Positions 48,101 through 58,560 of a stretch of DNA of 64,000 bases are shown one piece after another (within the stretch, counting starts at the first letter, position 1; every line of letters begins with the position of its first letter). Below the pieces are notes generated by a model, which saw nothing but the letters and a program-made list of their open reading frames with translations, was not told the origin of the DNA and ran no database searches. Made by a program: the position numbers and the translations under genes. This DNA is from Desarmillaria ectypa (lineage: Eukaryota; Basidiomycota; Agaricomycetes; Agaricales; Physalacriaceae), in NCBI GenBank assembly GCA_030407005.1, contig JAUDYN010000004.1, positions 3,286,001 through 3,350,000 on the forward strand. The letters are read 5' to 3'.

Positions 48101-49446
48101 AGCTCGTTTACCCCTCTTTTTCCTAGACACCTGAGCAAACGACTCTTCAGCATCATCCAACACCTCCTCATCGTCGATATCACGTTCCCGCTTCGTCCCC
48201 CGTGCCTTTACACCAACGTCCGATCTCCGTTTATTGCGCCTCTTCCTTCCTCTCGGCTTCGCCTCGACTTCGGCCGGCTCTCTATCTTCTTCTCCGTCGA
48301 AGGAAGGACCCGCCTCGACGCGGTCACGCTTTCTGCCTCGTGGTGTAGCTCGCACCTCCACAATCTCATCCTCGTCTACCTCCATATCCTCGTCAGACGC
48401 AACAGCTTCATGATCCCGTGACACCTTCCTCGGTCTCTTCTCCCTAGCCCGTTTTGATACCGTGGCCTCTTCGTTATTATCTTCATCGCCGAAACTACGC
48501 TTATTGCCTCGTGTGCTCCCAGAAGGCGAATTCTGCCAACCGGCCTCTTCGTCTCCATCAATGAACTCATCCCCTTCGACCCTGGACTTCTTGGAATTAT
48601 CAACAATGATGGGCTCTTCCTCCAGTCCACGTTTTCTGTGAGTATTAGTAGGTTTGAGAATACCGTTCGTTTTACGAACAGGCCTCTCAGCGAAGGAAGG
48701 AACGCCAATGTGAAGAGCACTGGTATTGTAGCCATCAGCGAAGACGACTCTGTTTGGAGGTGTGGATCTATTATTACGTGTCAGACCGTCGCGTGTTGAG
48801 TCCCAAGTAATATACTAGACTTACGCAGTTGGTGGTGGCGGTACAGCCTCACTTGCAGGCAAAGATGGATATAGCTGTTCCGTGGCCGATGAGACATATT
48901 GCCCCGGAAAGTTGGAGGGTGAAGCAGCCTGTGATTGGAGGGCACTGCGACCTTCTACACACCTGTCAGCAAAGCTCAATTTGAGCATACGAATGGGCAA
49001 CGCACCTCCGCGATTCCGTATGACCTGCTCGGCCTGTACAGGACGAGCTTCGTGAGCTGTCTGCGTATTTGCAGTTTCCTGGCTCCTCTGTGCTGGGGTC
49101 GGGCGTTCTTTTGCCTGTCGAGAGCGTTGAACTGCGGCATATGCTACGTTGAATGGGCGGTGGTCATTGTCCGGAATCCCATGGCGACGTCGCATCGACC
49201 TAGAACAGAGGAACCATGAGTAGTTCCCAATGCCACAAGGGCTATTAAAACGCACAGTTTGTAGGACTTTTCGCGTGCCTTAGAGAAACTGTTCCAACCG
49301 AGGACTAGTACCACGTAGGTGACGACAGCACCGAGCGTCCAGCCAGCATATTTGAGCAACGACGTTACTGACCAGGCGCTGGGTGAGAATTCACGTCTGA
49401 CAGGCAGGGAATCGCTTCCTAGTATATCAGCAAAGTCGTCGGCCAT
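45167..49446 (-). CDS. FG-repeat nucleoporin with N-terminal membrane segment
   Basis: About 1,330 residues from at least five exons. Residues ~30-50 are a membrane helix (YAGWTLGAVVTYVVLVLGW), followed by basic RRRHGIPDNDHRPFNVAYA. Next comes a highly charged region with repeated nuclear-localisation-like blocks (RGRKRDRVE, RGRKRRNKRR, RGTKRERD). A conserved-looking segment reads VEKWLTEEEFREAKQQRLLAWQ, then HLLWDATGSPKTDSLRDPFGKP. The last ~750 residues are FG repeats (SAFGTPKES, GAFG, FSFG) spaced by Ser/Thr/Pro/Ala linkers. The exon joins keep one frame (e.g. KSYK to LSMRRRHG across 49203-49259, and SSEVP to PSPSSGKHLLW). A membrane anchor plus nuclear signals plus FG repeats recalls animal POM121. 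Function at the nuclear pore is well supported; the exact fungal orthologue is not recognised. Confidence 0.85.
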
Positions 49447-50045
49447 GATGTGCAGAGATGAAGGAGTGGCTGGACACGACCGCGTAACTTGCGCGTACTG
49501 GACTTTGATGGTTAAAGACGAAGAGCGGAGCCGTATTTTCGGGTTACCTAAGCTGTTTATTCATATTTGCTCTGAGCCTATAAAAGGTTTTTTTTTCTCA
49601 GTACTCGGGTTGTCTCTTGACTCAATGCACAATACGAAGTGTTTTCCATGCCAAGGATTATCTTGCATCCTTCTCCTTTGTTCGATATCCCACTCATGAA
49701 TGCCTGGGAACATGGCTTTTTCTTGCCTTCGTTACCCCTACTCGTGCGGTGGAAGATTGATCGTTTGCTTGGTCCACGCTTGAACTGCCAGCTACTACCT
49801 ACCGTACACTTTACTATGGCCATTCGAGTACTAAACTAGGCGTATATTCTGTATTATGTATTATCTATGTGCAAATGAGCCGGTTCCGTGTCCTATTATA
49901 TTCTGTGGATTGGTCAGTCCAGAGTAGTCTAAAGAATCGGTGATATCGTGGGAAAGAATAAAACTTATAAAAAGTCGCGCGACGTGGACAGCATTGAATC
50001 CACTTTTAGTCAGACCGTTCCCTGGACTTCTCCTTTTCACCCACC
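49447..50045. other. Divergent spacer, nucleoporin and cytochrome b5
   Basis: About 600 bp with promoters for both flanking genes. A TATA box for cytochrome b5 is listed separately. No gene is visible; frames at 49578-49839 lack any motif. Confidence 0.45.
49966..49973 (+). promoter_or_regulatory. TATA box of the cytochrome b5 gene
   Basis: TATAAAAA, about 75 bp before the cytochrome b5 ATG. Position and sequence fit a core promoter. Confidence 0.5.
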
Positions 50046-50702
50046 ATGTCTGAGAAGATTATCACCTACGACGAGCTCCGCGCCCACACGACCAAGGACT
50101 CTATATACCTTCTTATCAGTGGAAAGGGTGCGTACTTTTTGGCCAATCACATTTTTGTGTTTTGTCTGACGATGATGAACAACAGTGTACGATGTCACAA
50201 AGTTCCTCGATGAAGTAGGCTTCTACCACCATACAGTGCCTTTGCACACCATTCACAGCCCCTTCTAGCATCCTGGGGGAGACGAAGTGATCCTAGCTGA
50301 AGCAGGTCAGCCCCGGTTGTCTTCTCTTACAGACCCGCTCTCATCGCTATTCAGGTCATGACGCGACAGAGGGTTTCGAGGATGTTGGTCATTCAGATGA
50401 GGCCAGGGCGCTCCTTCCCGGCTTGTTTGTTGGTGAATTCGACAAAAACAGCGTACGCTGCCCGCCCACAAGTTCGATGATAGTGCGCTGACCGTTACAC
50501 AGGGCCTCGATATCAAGTCAGGCGCAGCGGCCGCTCAAGCGTCGAGGGTATCTGGTGCTGTTGAGCAGGGCTCCAAGTACGTCGCCGTTATCTCCAGCCA
50601 ACAGCATGTTGATCTTTCTTCGCTAGTATGATGTACTTCATCCCGCTCGCAATGTTGGGGGGCTACTTTGCCTGGAGATTCTACACAACGGGATCTGTAT
50701 GA
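50046..50702 (+). CDS. Cytochrome b5, tail-anchored
   Basis: Small haem protein of the ER membrane that passes electrons to desaturases, hydroxylases and P450s. About 130 residues in six exons. It begins MSEKIITYDELRAHTTKDS. Haem ligands are the His of HPGGDEVILAEAG and the His of VGHSDEAR. The C-terminal anchor is MMYFIPLAMLGGYFAWRFY, followed by TTGSV and the stop. Introns are short and lie within the haem-binding fold (before HPGGDEV and in AEAGHDAT). The length and the anchor are normal for fungal microsomal b5. Confidence 0.95.
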
Positions 50703-51233
50703 TTGCATGAAACGCTTCAACATACTAATAATGTCGTCTCTTGCTTTCATGTACTTATTCCTTCGCTCATCCACTTCTACGCTGCCCAACACCTTCAAGG
50801 GCCCCGCGCTGCTTGTAATAGATCGTGATTCGTCAGTTTTCCTCGGTGCCCGGATAAGATGTCAAATACTACTTACGATCTGCATTTCTTACAAAGTCGC
50901 GTCGAAGATACGTGTCACTTTCCACGGGCCGTTGTGTCATTCAAATTTGGGCAAGGCATACACTGAGAAAGATTTCCGTGCCAAGATCCGCAGAAAGCCG
51001 ACGACAATCGCATTTCTTACAAAACATTATTTACACCTGAGTACCCACGGCAACTCGTCATCTGATCCACTTTTTCGCAACTACAGTCCATTTACCCCAC
51101 TCCCTCCGATGTTGTACTAGATACCCAATTGGTTGTTTGACCGATCTCCTTACCCACAGCCTCTTCACACTGCAGCTAGCCCATAGATGTCCAGCCCCAG
51201 TCTGGAGAAACTATGCAAGATCAAAAGGGCAAC
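50703..51233. other. Convergent 3' spacer
   Basis: 531 bp between the cytochrome b5 and RNase III stops. No coding motif or repeat is visible. Confidence 0.4.
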
Positions 51234-52393
51234 TCACTCAACATTGATATCCAACTTCTTCAAGCCCTCCTTGGCTGCCTCGTTCCTCGCCGCCTTTTTT
51301 GTATTCCCCTTGCCCTTCCCAAAGTGCTCCCCATCAACGACAACCTTGACATACCATACAGGTGTAGTCTTGATCCCCTTGAGCATTTCCGAGTCGACCT
51401 CTTCTCCATCATCCGAATCGGGGTCACGAATGGAGTAGATCCACTCAACCTGCCTGTTGGCTTTCTGGAGATGCTGGTTGAACAGTCCTAGATGACCGAC
51501 AGTTACCTCGGTGATATTGAGGTCGGCATGCCCAAGGGGTTGGCGGGCGAGAAATTGACTATGTGCGTGGGGTAGGGACGTCGGGGCACATGCTAAAGGT
51601 AGGCCATGCTGCATACGTACGGTACTGTACGCTAGCTCAACGTAGGGTCGGAAGAGCTGGTACAGCCAAGGCTGGGCGCAATCCAGGCCCTGGTCAACAT
51701 ACAGGCCCCCAACAAAGGACTGATTGAAGAGTTGAGTAAAACTTTTGCTCTCGGCCCGGGAAGTCATAAATGCTTACCTCGAATACATCAGCTGTATATG
51801 ATTGATTGATACACATGAATACGTGATGCAGTTTTGGCTCAGGACGTTTACCTTGGACGTTCGTCGAGGCGCGCAGGGTCAGTGCCTGCGCAGGATGCAA
51901 CCGAAGTTTGTCAGGCAACTTGTACTTGAGCGAGCTACACCATACGTCATCGCATACATCAGAATTCGAAAAAGTAACACATACATATGTGCTAGCGTGG
52001 CGTTCCCAACAATTAGCGCGCGTATTTTCTGCCGCCTAGTTAAGCCCACCAATCACAAACCTCGATTGTCTATGGGACCACTCACCGTTGACGGACCAAC
52101 CCGGAGGCCAGGATACATGTCCAGCATGAGGCTTGTCACCACCAGCCCCAAGACCGTATCTCCAAGATGTTCGAGTCTACATGGACCACTGTCAATATTC
52201 GGTCAATCTCTGTATGATCAAAGCCGTACTTTTCATTATCGGGGCTGAGATCATTCGGGTGATCCTCAAATATATGCACAGGCCGTGCAAAAAAGCTCCT
52301 GTGCGTAAATACTTGAATCCTTATGTTATCGTCTTTGATGTTCGGCAGCGGAGGAAGTAGAGAATCCTGTGGTCCCAAATCTGGTCTAGTCAT
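51234..52393 (-). CDS. RNase III-family protein with dsRNA-binding domain
   Basis: Double-stranded RNA endonuclease candidate of about 280-300 residues. Starts MTRPDLGPQDSLLPPLPNIK and reads through FTHRSFF, then across introns to EKLEHLGDTVLGLVVTSLML, the RNase III signature with its Glu and Asp. Next come KIRALIVGNATLAHISLKY and the second metal-binding motif ADVFESFVGGLYVDQGL, whose Asp and Glu lie on a 14-nt micro-exon (51778-51791). The C-terminus has a dsRBD: WYVKVVVDGEHFGKGKGNTKKAARNEAAKEGL (positions 51240-51370). All four classic acidic positions appear present, so it may be catalytic. Whether it is a Rnt1 orthologue, an organellar enzyme or another small RNase III cannot be told from sequence alone. 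It is not Dicer: there is one RNase III domain and no helicase or PAZ. Confidence 0.87.
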
Positions 52394-53705
52394 TCTTTAG
52401 TATAGCGAAACAGACTCTAGCCCGCGGGACGCACTTGAGCGCCATCGCTAGTAACAACTGTGGAGGGAGCGATGAAACAGAGATAGCTACGATTTAAAGG
52501 TCAGATCAGCCTTTTAAGGCATCCAAGGCGATGCCATGCTGTTGAGTTCGCTCAGATTCTCCGTCTGAAATAGCGCTACGCTGAGTAGAAATTTGTCGCA
52601 GATTCAAAGTCAATGATTGATTTGCAGGGCACGCAATTTCCATCAGTGCCAATCACATGATAGCAATATACTTGAGTCTTTCTTAAATCCTTTGGGGTCA
52701 GCGGGGATGCAAGACACTAGGAAGGAATCCGGGATGCCGTATAAGAATGTATGTAGGTGCTTCTCAACCAACGAAGATGCGACGAGGTGGACAAACACAG
52801 ACGAGCAATGCAAACCAATACATCATGCGTCGACCCCGTTCAGGGTGCCTTGGATTCTGCCACGGAGCTCGGGAACAGTAGCTCAAGCGCTCTAGCTACT
52901 GTCAATAAACAAGCCTACTAGCAGACGGCAATTATAAGTATGCCGTGGTTGAATTCTTGAGAGTAGAATATTATCGCATCCTCCGAAGCACGAGGTTTAT
53001 CATGCTTTCGTCAACATGACCGAGTGAACGCTGGCCCTGCCACCTGCATCGGACGCAATATGTGACGGACTGCGCCCCTTGACACTGTAATGAACTCATG
53101 TCAGGTGGTAACGGCGCGCCGGGCCAAGTGTGTACAGCTCATTAATGCTGCGCTGAAGCTATGCCAGTTGCTGTTTCCCTGAGGAATCACTTTCGGACCG
53201 AAGAAAGGAAGACTGTCTGGTTCAAGTTGAACCGGTTGATAGGTACCGGAGAACTAGGAAATGGTTTTTCTCCAGAACTTGGAAGTTGCGATGTGTGAAC
53301 TGATGTCAAATGCTGACGACGTAGGCCCAGGCAACCTGCGGTGCGCACATGTGATGAATCAGACTTGGACTCGGGACATGAGTATCCAGAGGGTGCAATG
53401 GCCGTAAGGGGAAGGTCCAACCAAGCCAAATCGATTTACAAGAGGCCGCGTGTTAGCGAAGTAATTCTTCATTGCAATGGAACTTCAGTTTGACGCGTTA
53501 CGTTTAAACGCGACGAACGGACGGTCAGGGCACTTGAAACGCGTCATACAGGCGTCAACATCGGTGCTTTCATCAGCGACGGCGGGCGTACGTCCCACTG
53601 TCTATTATTCACAACGACATTTTTTCTGGGACCCTCTGGAATACTGTAACGCCGATCGATTTCGGTGGAAAGTAATCGTAATATTCTACACGGAACTCAG
53701 CCTTC
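52394..53705. other. Intergenic DNA at the edge of the broken-repeat region
   Basis: About 1.3 kb with no coding pattern. Small frames at 52617-52895 and 53187-53731 show no motif. Confidence 0.4.
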
Positions 53706-54020
53706 ATGGGGCAGAAAAGGAAGTGTATTAGAACATATGAAAGATAAACGGCAGCAAATATATTAAGAGGTAAACAGAAGATAAACGGGTTGATATGGGA
53801 TATCTGACTATGCCATCATGGTGCCGCCGTGTTTGACCCGAGATCTGTGACTTCATTCCACTCCTGCGAGGATGCCTCTGACGGCGGTCCACCCCTCGCT
53901 GGACTTGTTTCCTCATCCAACGCATCCAAACAGAGAATTAAGTTTTGACGAGGAAAAGTAAGAGTCAATACCAGTTACCTTGAAGGACAAGTTGTTCACC
54001 CATGGCCACTTGAGACAGGC
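53706..54020 (-). pseudogene. Tom20 fragment copy
   Basis: On the minus strand this matches the Tom20 gene at 26440-27178 over parts of exons 2 and 4 and its 3' flank at high identity. It reads from around SQVAMGEQLxLQG directly into SLDAL(DEETSP), so the third exon and its two introns (about 26801-27060) are missing. The copy also lacks the membrane anchor. A non-functional fragment. Confidence 0.85.
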
Positions 54021-54309
54021 TGGTAGGATGGTGATGACTTCGCACCTATGTATGTATCAAGAAAGTGAATAAAAAAACAAAAGTGATAGGACTATATGGC
54101 ATCGACGTACACAATTCGACTTCGTACACTGTAAGAGAACGACTTGATAAGGTACACAAGCTGACTCACTTTTTTCTGCGGCCAATATGGTATCCGATCT
54201 CGTAATGCGCCCAGTCGAAGTCACTGTCAAGCGAGGGAAAATTGGCTCCAGAGTGTGTCATCGTTGACAACACTGGCGGTGTTGAGAGGCTAATAGATGG
54301 CACCATCAG
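54021..54309. other. Spacer with an orphan exon-like stretch
   Basis: On the minus strand 54177-54290 reads THSGANFPSLDSDFDWAHYE and then IGYHIGRRKK up to a GTGAG donor, an open frame from an ATG. It looks protein-like but I do not know the family, and no continuation was found. Confidence 0.3.
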
Positions 54310-54780
54310 CTCCAGCGCCCTCGAAAACGGGGGTGAAGAGATGACGGCGTGAATGTCGGGCGGGCGTCGGGCGGGGGTGGGTAGTTATTTGGGGGATGGG
54401 GCCAGTTTGACGGGCGGGACGTCGCGGGGAGAAACGAATAGTACCATAGTCTCCAGCACCCTTGAAAACGGGGGTATAGAGACTATCGTCGAGCGAGTGG
54501 TGTCGTTAGTGGTCCGTCCGTGTCGTTAGTAGTGGGTCCAGGTTTGTTGGGCTGGGCATCGCCGACGATGGTGGAGAAACGAATGGCGCTATTGTCTCTA
54601 GCATCCGAAAACGGGGGCATAGAGATAACGGCGCCGAACGGGGCCGTCGTCGAACAAGGGTGTGGTTATTTTGTGGGGATTTGGGTGGGGCGTCAGTGAT
54701 GATGGCAGGGCTTGAGGGAAAAAAGGACGGGCATCATCATCTCAAGCACCCTCGAGAAGACGATGGGCATGGTAGGTGTT
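54310..54780 (+). repeat. Degenerate ~145-bp tandem repeat, four copies
   Basis: The phrase CTCCAGCRCCCTYGAAAACG, or a close variant, begins at 54310, 54451, 54596 and 54741, spacing 141-145 bp. Units 2 and 3 also share the preceding GGAGAAACGAAT. The copies differ considerably and the region is rich in G. No coding frame runs through it. Confidence 0.6.
54359..54382 (+). other. G-quadruplex-forming motif
   Basis: Five runs of three or more G separated by loops of one to four bases, inside the first repeat unit. This fits a G-quadruplex pattern. Formation in the cell is unknown. Confidence 0.6.
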
Positions 54781-55439
54781 GTGGTCCGACAGCGACAAGA
54801 CAATGTCGGTGAAAAATATTGGGACGACGGCCTTGATATCAGCGGGGTTGGAGACAAAAACGATTGCGCCGTTATCAGCACACAGCTGAGTGACGATTAA
54901 TTTTCACGAGTCACCAGGTTCGAAATTAAGAGACTGGATATAATTTCCCACTTCCTGGGAAAGTTGGCCCGGGCACGAAATCTCCATATCGGGTACATAG
55001 GTTCTTATCTTGCTTCTTTTTATTATCTATCTCGGCTTGATATCGGCTCCCAAGTCAAGACGCGCGCGCGAGATACCAATATCGTTGTAAAACGACATCG
55101 TCGTACCAATAGCCTTCCGAGACCAAAAGGCCCAGTGTGCTAAACTGTAAGCGGTGTCTGTGGTGACAAAAGCCTACACGAAAGCCTCCACAAATCCAGT
55201 CTTCCCAGAGCTGTAACAAAAGCATGTCGTCGTTGTCTGGAGACCATATTGCAACAGAAAATTCCCCATAGTATTGAGCCGCCGGTGAAGACCGAGAGAT
55301 GCTACGCCTTTGTCGGGCTGGATTCCATTTTGAAGTAGGGTAACCATTCGTTTCCGAGATCCGTACAACACTGGAAACATGGAATCCCTTCAGTCGACAC
55401 GGAGGGGGGAAAAAGGACATGTCTCAGTAGACGGGTTGA
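54781..55439. other. Spacer within broken-repeat region
   Basis: About 660 bp. Minus-strand frames at 55055-55420 have no motif I recognise. A CG-alternating run lies near 55060-55070. Confidence 0.35.
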
Positions 55440-56700
55440 AATAGTGAAACAGTAATAATTGGTCGACTCCGACTCCGCTAATACAAGCTCAGAAGATGAC
55501 CACCGACCACCTTACGTAAGTAACTCAGACCCTCCCGGCACGTCCGGCAATTTAGCTTTCACAAGGGGGGAACTATTGTTGAATGAGGAAATATTGGCAG
55601 ATATATCGAAAAAATTCACCCCCATTGTTGACTATTGTCCAACGCGTTTTCTGACATTTGAAGCACTTTTCAAAAGATCGTCCTCGACAAATCCGGCCGA
55701 CCGTATGACATAAATACTATAAAAGAATTGTTACGCGCCATATATAGGTACTTATAGAATAGTCTCCCACGGGTACCCGAAATTCAACCCCCGGACCTCT
55801 CAATGTTCGTATGTACCACTTCGTTGACCAACTTCCATTAGAAACGTATACACGGCTTCCCCAGCCTTGAGACAATTTAAATCTCGCGATACTGATAGAC
55901 TCGAACCAGTCCCACCGCCAGTTGACTTTCATCAACCGAGCCGGGGAGCGGTTCTAGATTATCAGGTATGGTTGGCGGTACCAACAATGGGTGCGAATAG
56001 GCTTTCGCGTGATTATTCCAATTATGTTATGCTATGGCGATACCAACAAGCCAGTTGATCTTGTCGAATGCACAACAAAGAAGCTGTGTACAGATACGAA
56101 AGCTTTACGGGATCTTCTCGGTATCGAGAGAGCTGTTAGCCGAGCTGCGATTATATTCGGTCTGTGCTGGAATGTTGAACAGATGCTATTGGCCATGACT
56201 GGGGTTCCTTCATGTCAGCCAAATGGCCCTATGGTATCCTAGTAGACTGCCTGAACCGGACCCGTAAGCTGTTTATTTCGCTCAGTGTAATTCTCAGCCA
56301 TGAGGGTCATATTCCAGAATTTCCATCCCATATACTCCTCCGCGCCGCGGTGTATCACCATCCAAGAGGTCGCGCATCGCCCCCATATATGCGTTCAGCC
56401 TTACAGAGTTCCTGTTAGCTGCTGCCCTTCTTAGGCGTAGTGTTTCTTCCATCGGGAAGGGACATCAAATTGACGGATGTGTCGTTGTGGCCGAAGATAT
56501 TTGGTGATCTGCCGTCTGTTCTGACTCCAGGGCTGAAACCAATCTCACCGGTCCAGGTCGGACCGCTCGCAAGTTTGTCCCTCGATTACGAGATGTCGCG
56601 TTGGAAGGATAATGGTGGAAGCAAAGAACGAGGTCACCGATACAATTAGTAACTGGATGGGCGATTTGGGTCTACCAAAAATCGAAGCTATAATGTTCCA
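55440..56700 (+). pseudogene. Dead copy of the alpha/beta hydrolase gene
   Basis: Matches 28765-30440 in inverted orientation, from the upstream flank (GTGAAACAGTAATAATTGG... near 55446) through the coding region. Recognisable pieces: ACACGGCTTCCCC near 55850, MGANRLS..., TTKKLC, IGHDWGS near 56190. It carries a one-base loss after HDWGS, a large internal loss near 56540 and a 13-base loss that removes the catalytic His (intact copy GRGHW). A 70-80 bp insert between 55880 and 55960 is absent from the intact gene. It cannot encode an active enzyme. Confidence 0.85.
55898..55924 (-). repeat. tRNA-like B-box motif, copy B
   Basis: 23 of 27 positions match 38545-38571. On the minus strand GGTTCGAGTC resembles a B box and GGCTCGGTTGATG, about 30 bp upstream, resembles an A box. 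It lies in the insert absent from the intact hydrolase gene, so it may be a tRNA-derived insertion. No proper T-stem pairs. Confidence 0.35.
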
Positions 56701-56925
56701 CATTCACACACAGGCCAGGAGTTGGGATGCGATTAATGTCGTATCTGGCGATGAAAAGTCTATGAAGTAGTTTGTAAGTAGGATGTTAAAATGTCCTACA
56801 ATGTTCGCGGCTGATTTTTTGGGCTGACGCGGGTTTAGACCTTGGTCTCATCTTTTTGCGTAGCAACTCCGTTGTTCTCCATTCTGGCCTCTTCACTGCA
56901 CCGTTGACAAGTGCATACAAATGAA
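56701..56925 (-). pseudogene. Copy of the SET gene 3' end and spacer
   Basis: On the minus strand the last ~110 bases match the end of the SET gene (28505-28614, through its stop codon). The next 110 bases match the SET-hydrolase spacer (28615-28764) almost base for base, with one short deletion. So coding end and spacer were copied together, continuous with the hydrolase copy. Confidence 0.85.
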
Positions 56926-56982
56926 AAGCGAATTTATTATAGTAAATACACAAAATATTGGCTCGATACTGATGGGGGTGAA

Positions 56983-58333
56983 TTAAATAAAATAAAATTT
57001 TAAGCTGAAAGGAAAATATATTACACAGCCATCGAACACGTCATCCGGTCGACGCAGCGCAAGACGACTACTACTACTACATGCTTCGTGGCATGGCACC
57101 CTCGGTTTCTTTGGGATTCGTCCCTTGCATTGTACTCTCCCGCAATCTTTGCACTTGTTGGTGCAATAGATTACTTCCTTCCGGCCTCGACATGCCTCAC
57201 CAAGGTCGCATTTCCGGCACTTTCTAGCACGGCGTTGTACCTTGGTTGGCCGTTTCTCTGCTACTGAGTCTTCCGCGCACCGCTTCTGCAAGGCCGTCAT
57301 CAAGTCCCTCCTGGATATTTTTCCTTGTGCCGGGGCTGGGCCAATCACGGCTGAACTTGAGGATGCTGTAGGTCGGGGCATTGTGCCAGACTGGCTGGAG
57401 CTGGTTAGCGTTGAGCTGGTGGGATGGTGGGTAGATTGGATGGGCATCCGAGGTGAGTCTTCCGGTACATTGTCATCAAGACGTGGTAGTTCTAACAGCC
57501 CTTTTCGACAGTCTTATTTGACAAACGATCTGCTTGTTCAGCATTGGGTGCGTCGAGTGATCGCTTGGGATCATTAACCAGCCTTATGTTGCTTAGTATC
57601 TTCCGGTCACCATTATAGTACGCCTTCAAATGTTCTGATAGCTAGCATCAAATCAATCACCCAGTCTGGTCCAGATGTACCGCGGAATGCTGAATGTTCC
57701 GTCATCATGGTGCGGAAAAGGGCTCGCTTGGTGTCATTGTGGACTGGTAGTACAGCCTTTCGGGTTCCTTGCATTGAAGCAAGGAAGTAGTGGAGCTGTT
57801 TAGAGTGAAGATTACTGTTGTATTCACCCATACCTGATTTCCATCGGATGTCTTCAGGGATCGGAAGAACACCAGAGACTTCGCGTGTCGGAATGTACAG
57901 ATTTCCGTTCACCCAACTTTCAAGGGTGGTCGCAATGCTTGACGCGGGGAGAATATCTTCCAGTAGAGAAAGCATTTCCTATATCTGATTTGTGAGCCAT
58001 ATACTGTAATGGCCCCTTTCGGCCGTCCACGGAAGCGCCGTTGAATGGAGTTGCAGTCATTTTCAAATATAATATCCACATCGGTGTCTGGACGCCGCTC
58101 TGGATTGCAGTTGTCGTCGTTGCCGTGACTTGAGTCGGTTGGTACTCCTGGGACAGTAGAATATGGTGATTTGCTGAAGAGCTGGTATGAAGGTTCAGTT
58201 CCCTCCATTGACACCTGTGAGTGAGCCTTAGAGGCATCTTGAATGTCGCTTGGCAAAGGGATTTGAGACCTGGTAACTGGTATTTGTTCAAGATTCTTTG
58301 TTGCATCACTACTTGACATACCGTGTTAAACAT
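56983..58333 (-). pseudogene. Broken transposon-associated gene (tentative)
   Basis: Minus-strand fragments in two frames. The first (58319-57613) gives a Ser/Thr/Pro-rich part and then PIPEDIRWKSGMGEYNSNLH, AVLPVHNDTKRALFRTMM and SGPDWVIDLMLAIRTFEGV. The frame then shifts to SEHLKAYYNGDRKI, and a stop follows. The last part (57447-56983) has a cysteine-rich motif (CRKCDLGEACRGRKEVIYC and CTNKCKDCGRVQCKGR). The order, acidic motif, SEHLKAYYNGD and then a C-rich tail, matches proteins widely copied in agaricomycete genomes, which I link to mobile elements from memory only. It is not intact. Confidence 0.5.
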
Positions 58334-58560
58334 GAGCTTGAAGGCTTGTTGAGCGTGTCAAAATGAGCTGGGATAATGTCCTCGTTCCATTCTTCCGATT
58401 CTTCCGAAAATTCATCTATCAGCGTTCATCTTTACCAGTTGAACTTCAACGCGATGTAAAAGCAATAATGATATATTTCCGATTCAGTATCAGTATCGAG
58501 CCAAAATATTTACTTCTAGATCCAAAAAATTTATGACGAAGAGCAGCGTAGATCAATGTA

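Noticed and set aside
55870..55960. An intact tRNA gene at the insert in the hydrolase copy
   Set aside because: A- and B-box-like motifs are present but the stems do not pair; kept only as a possible tRNA-derived element.
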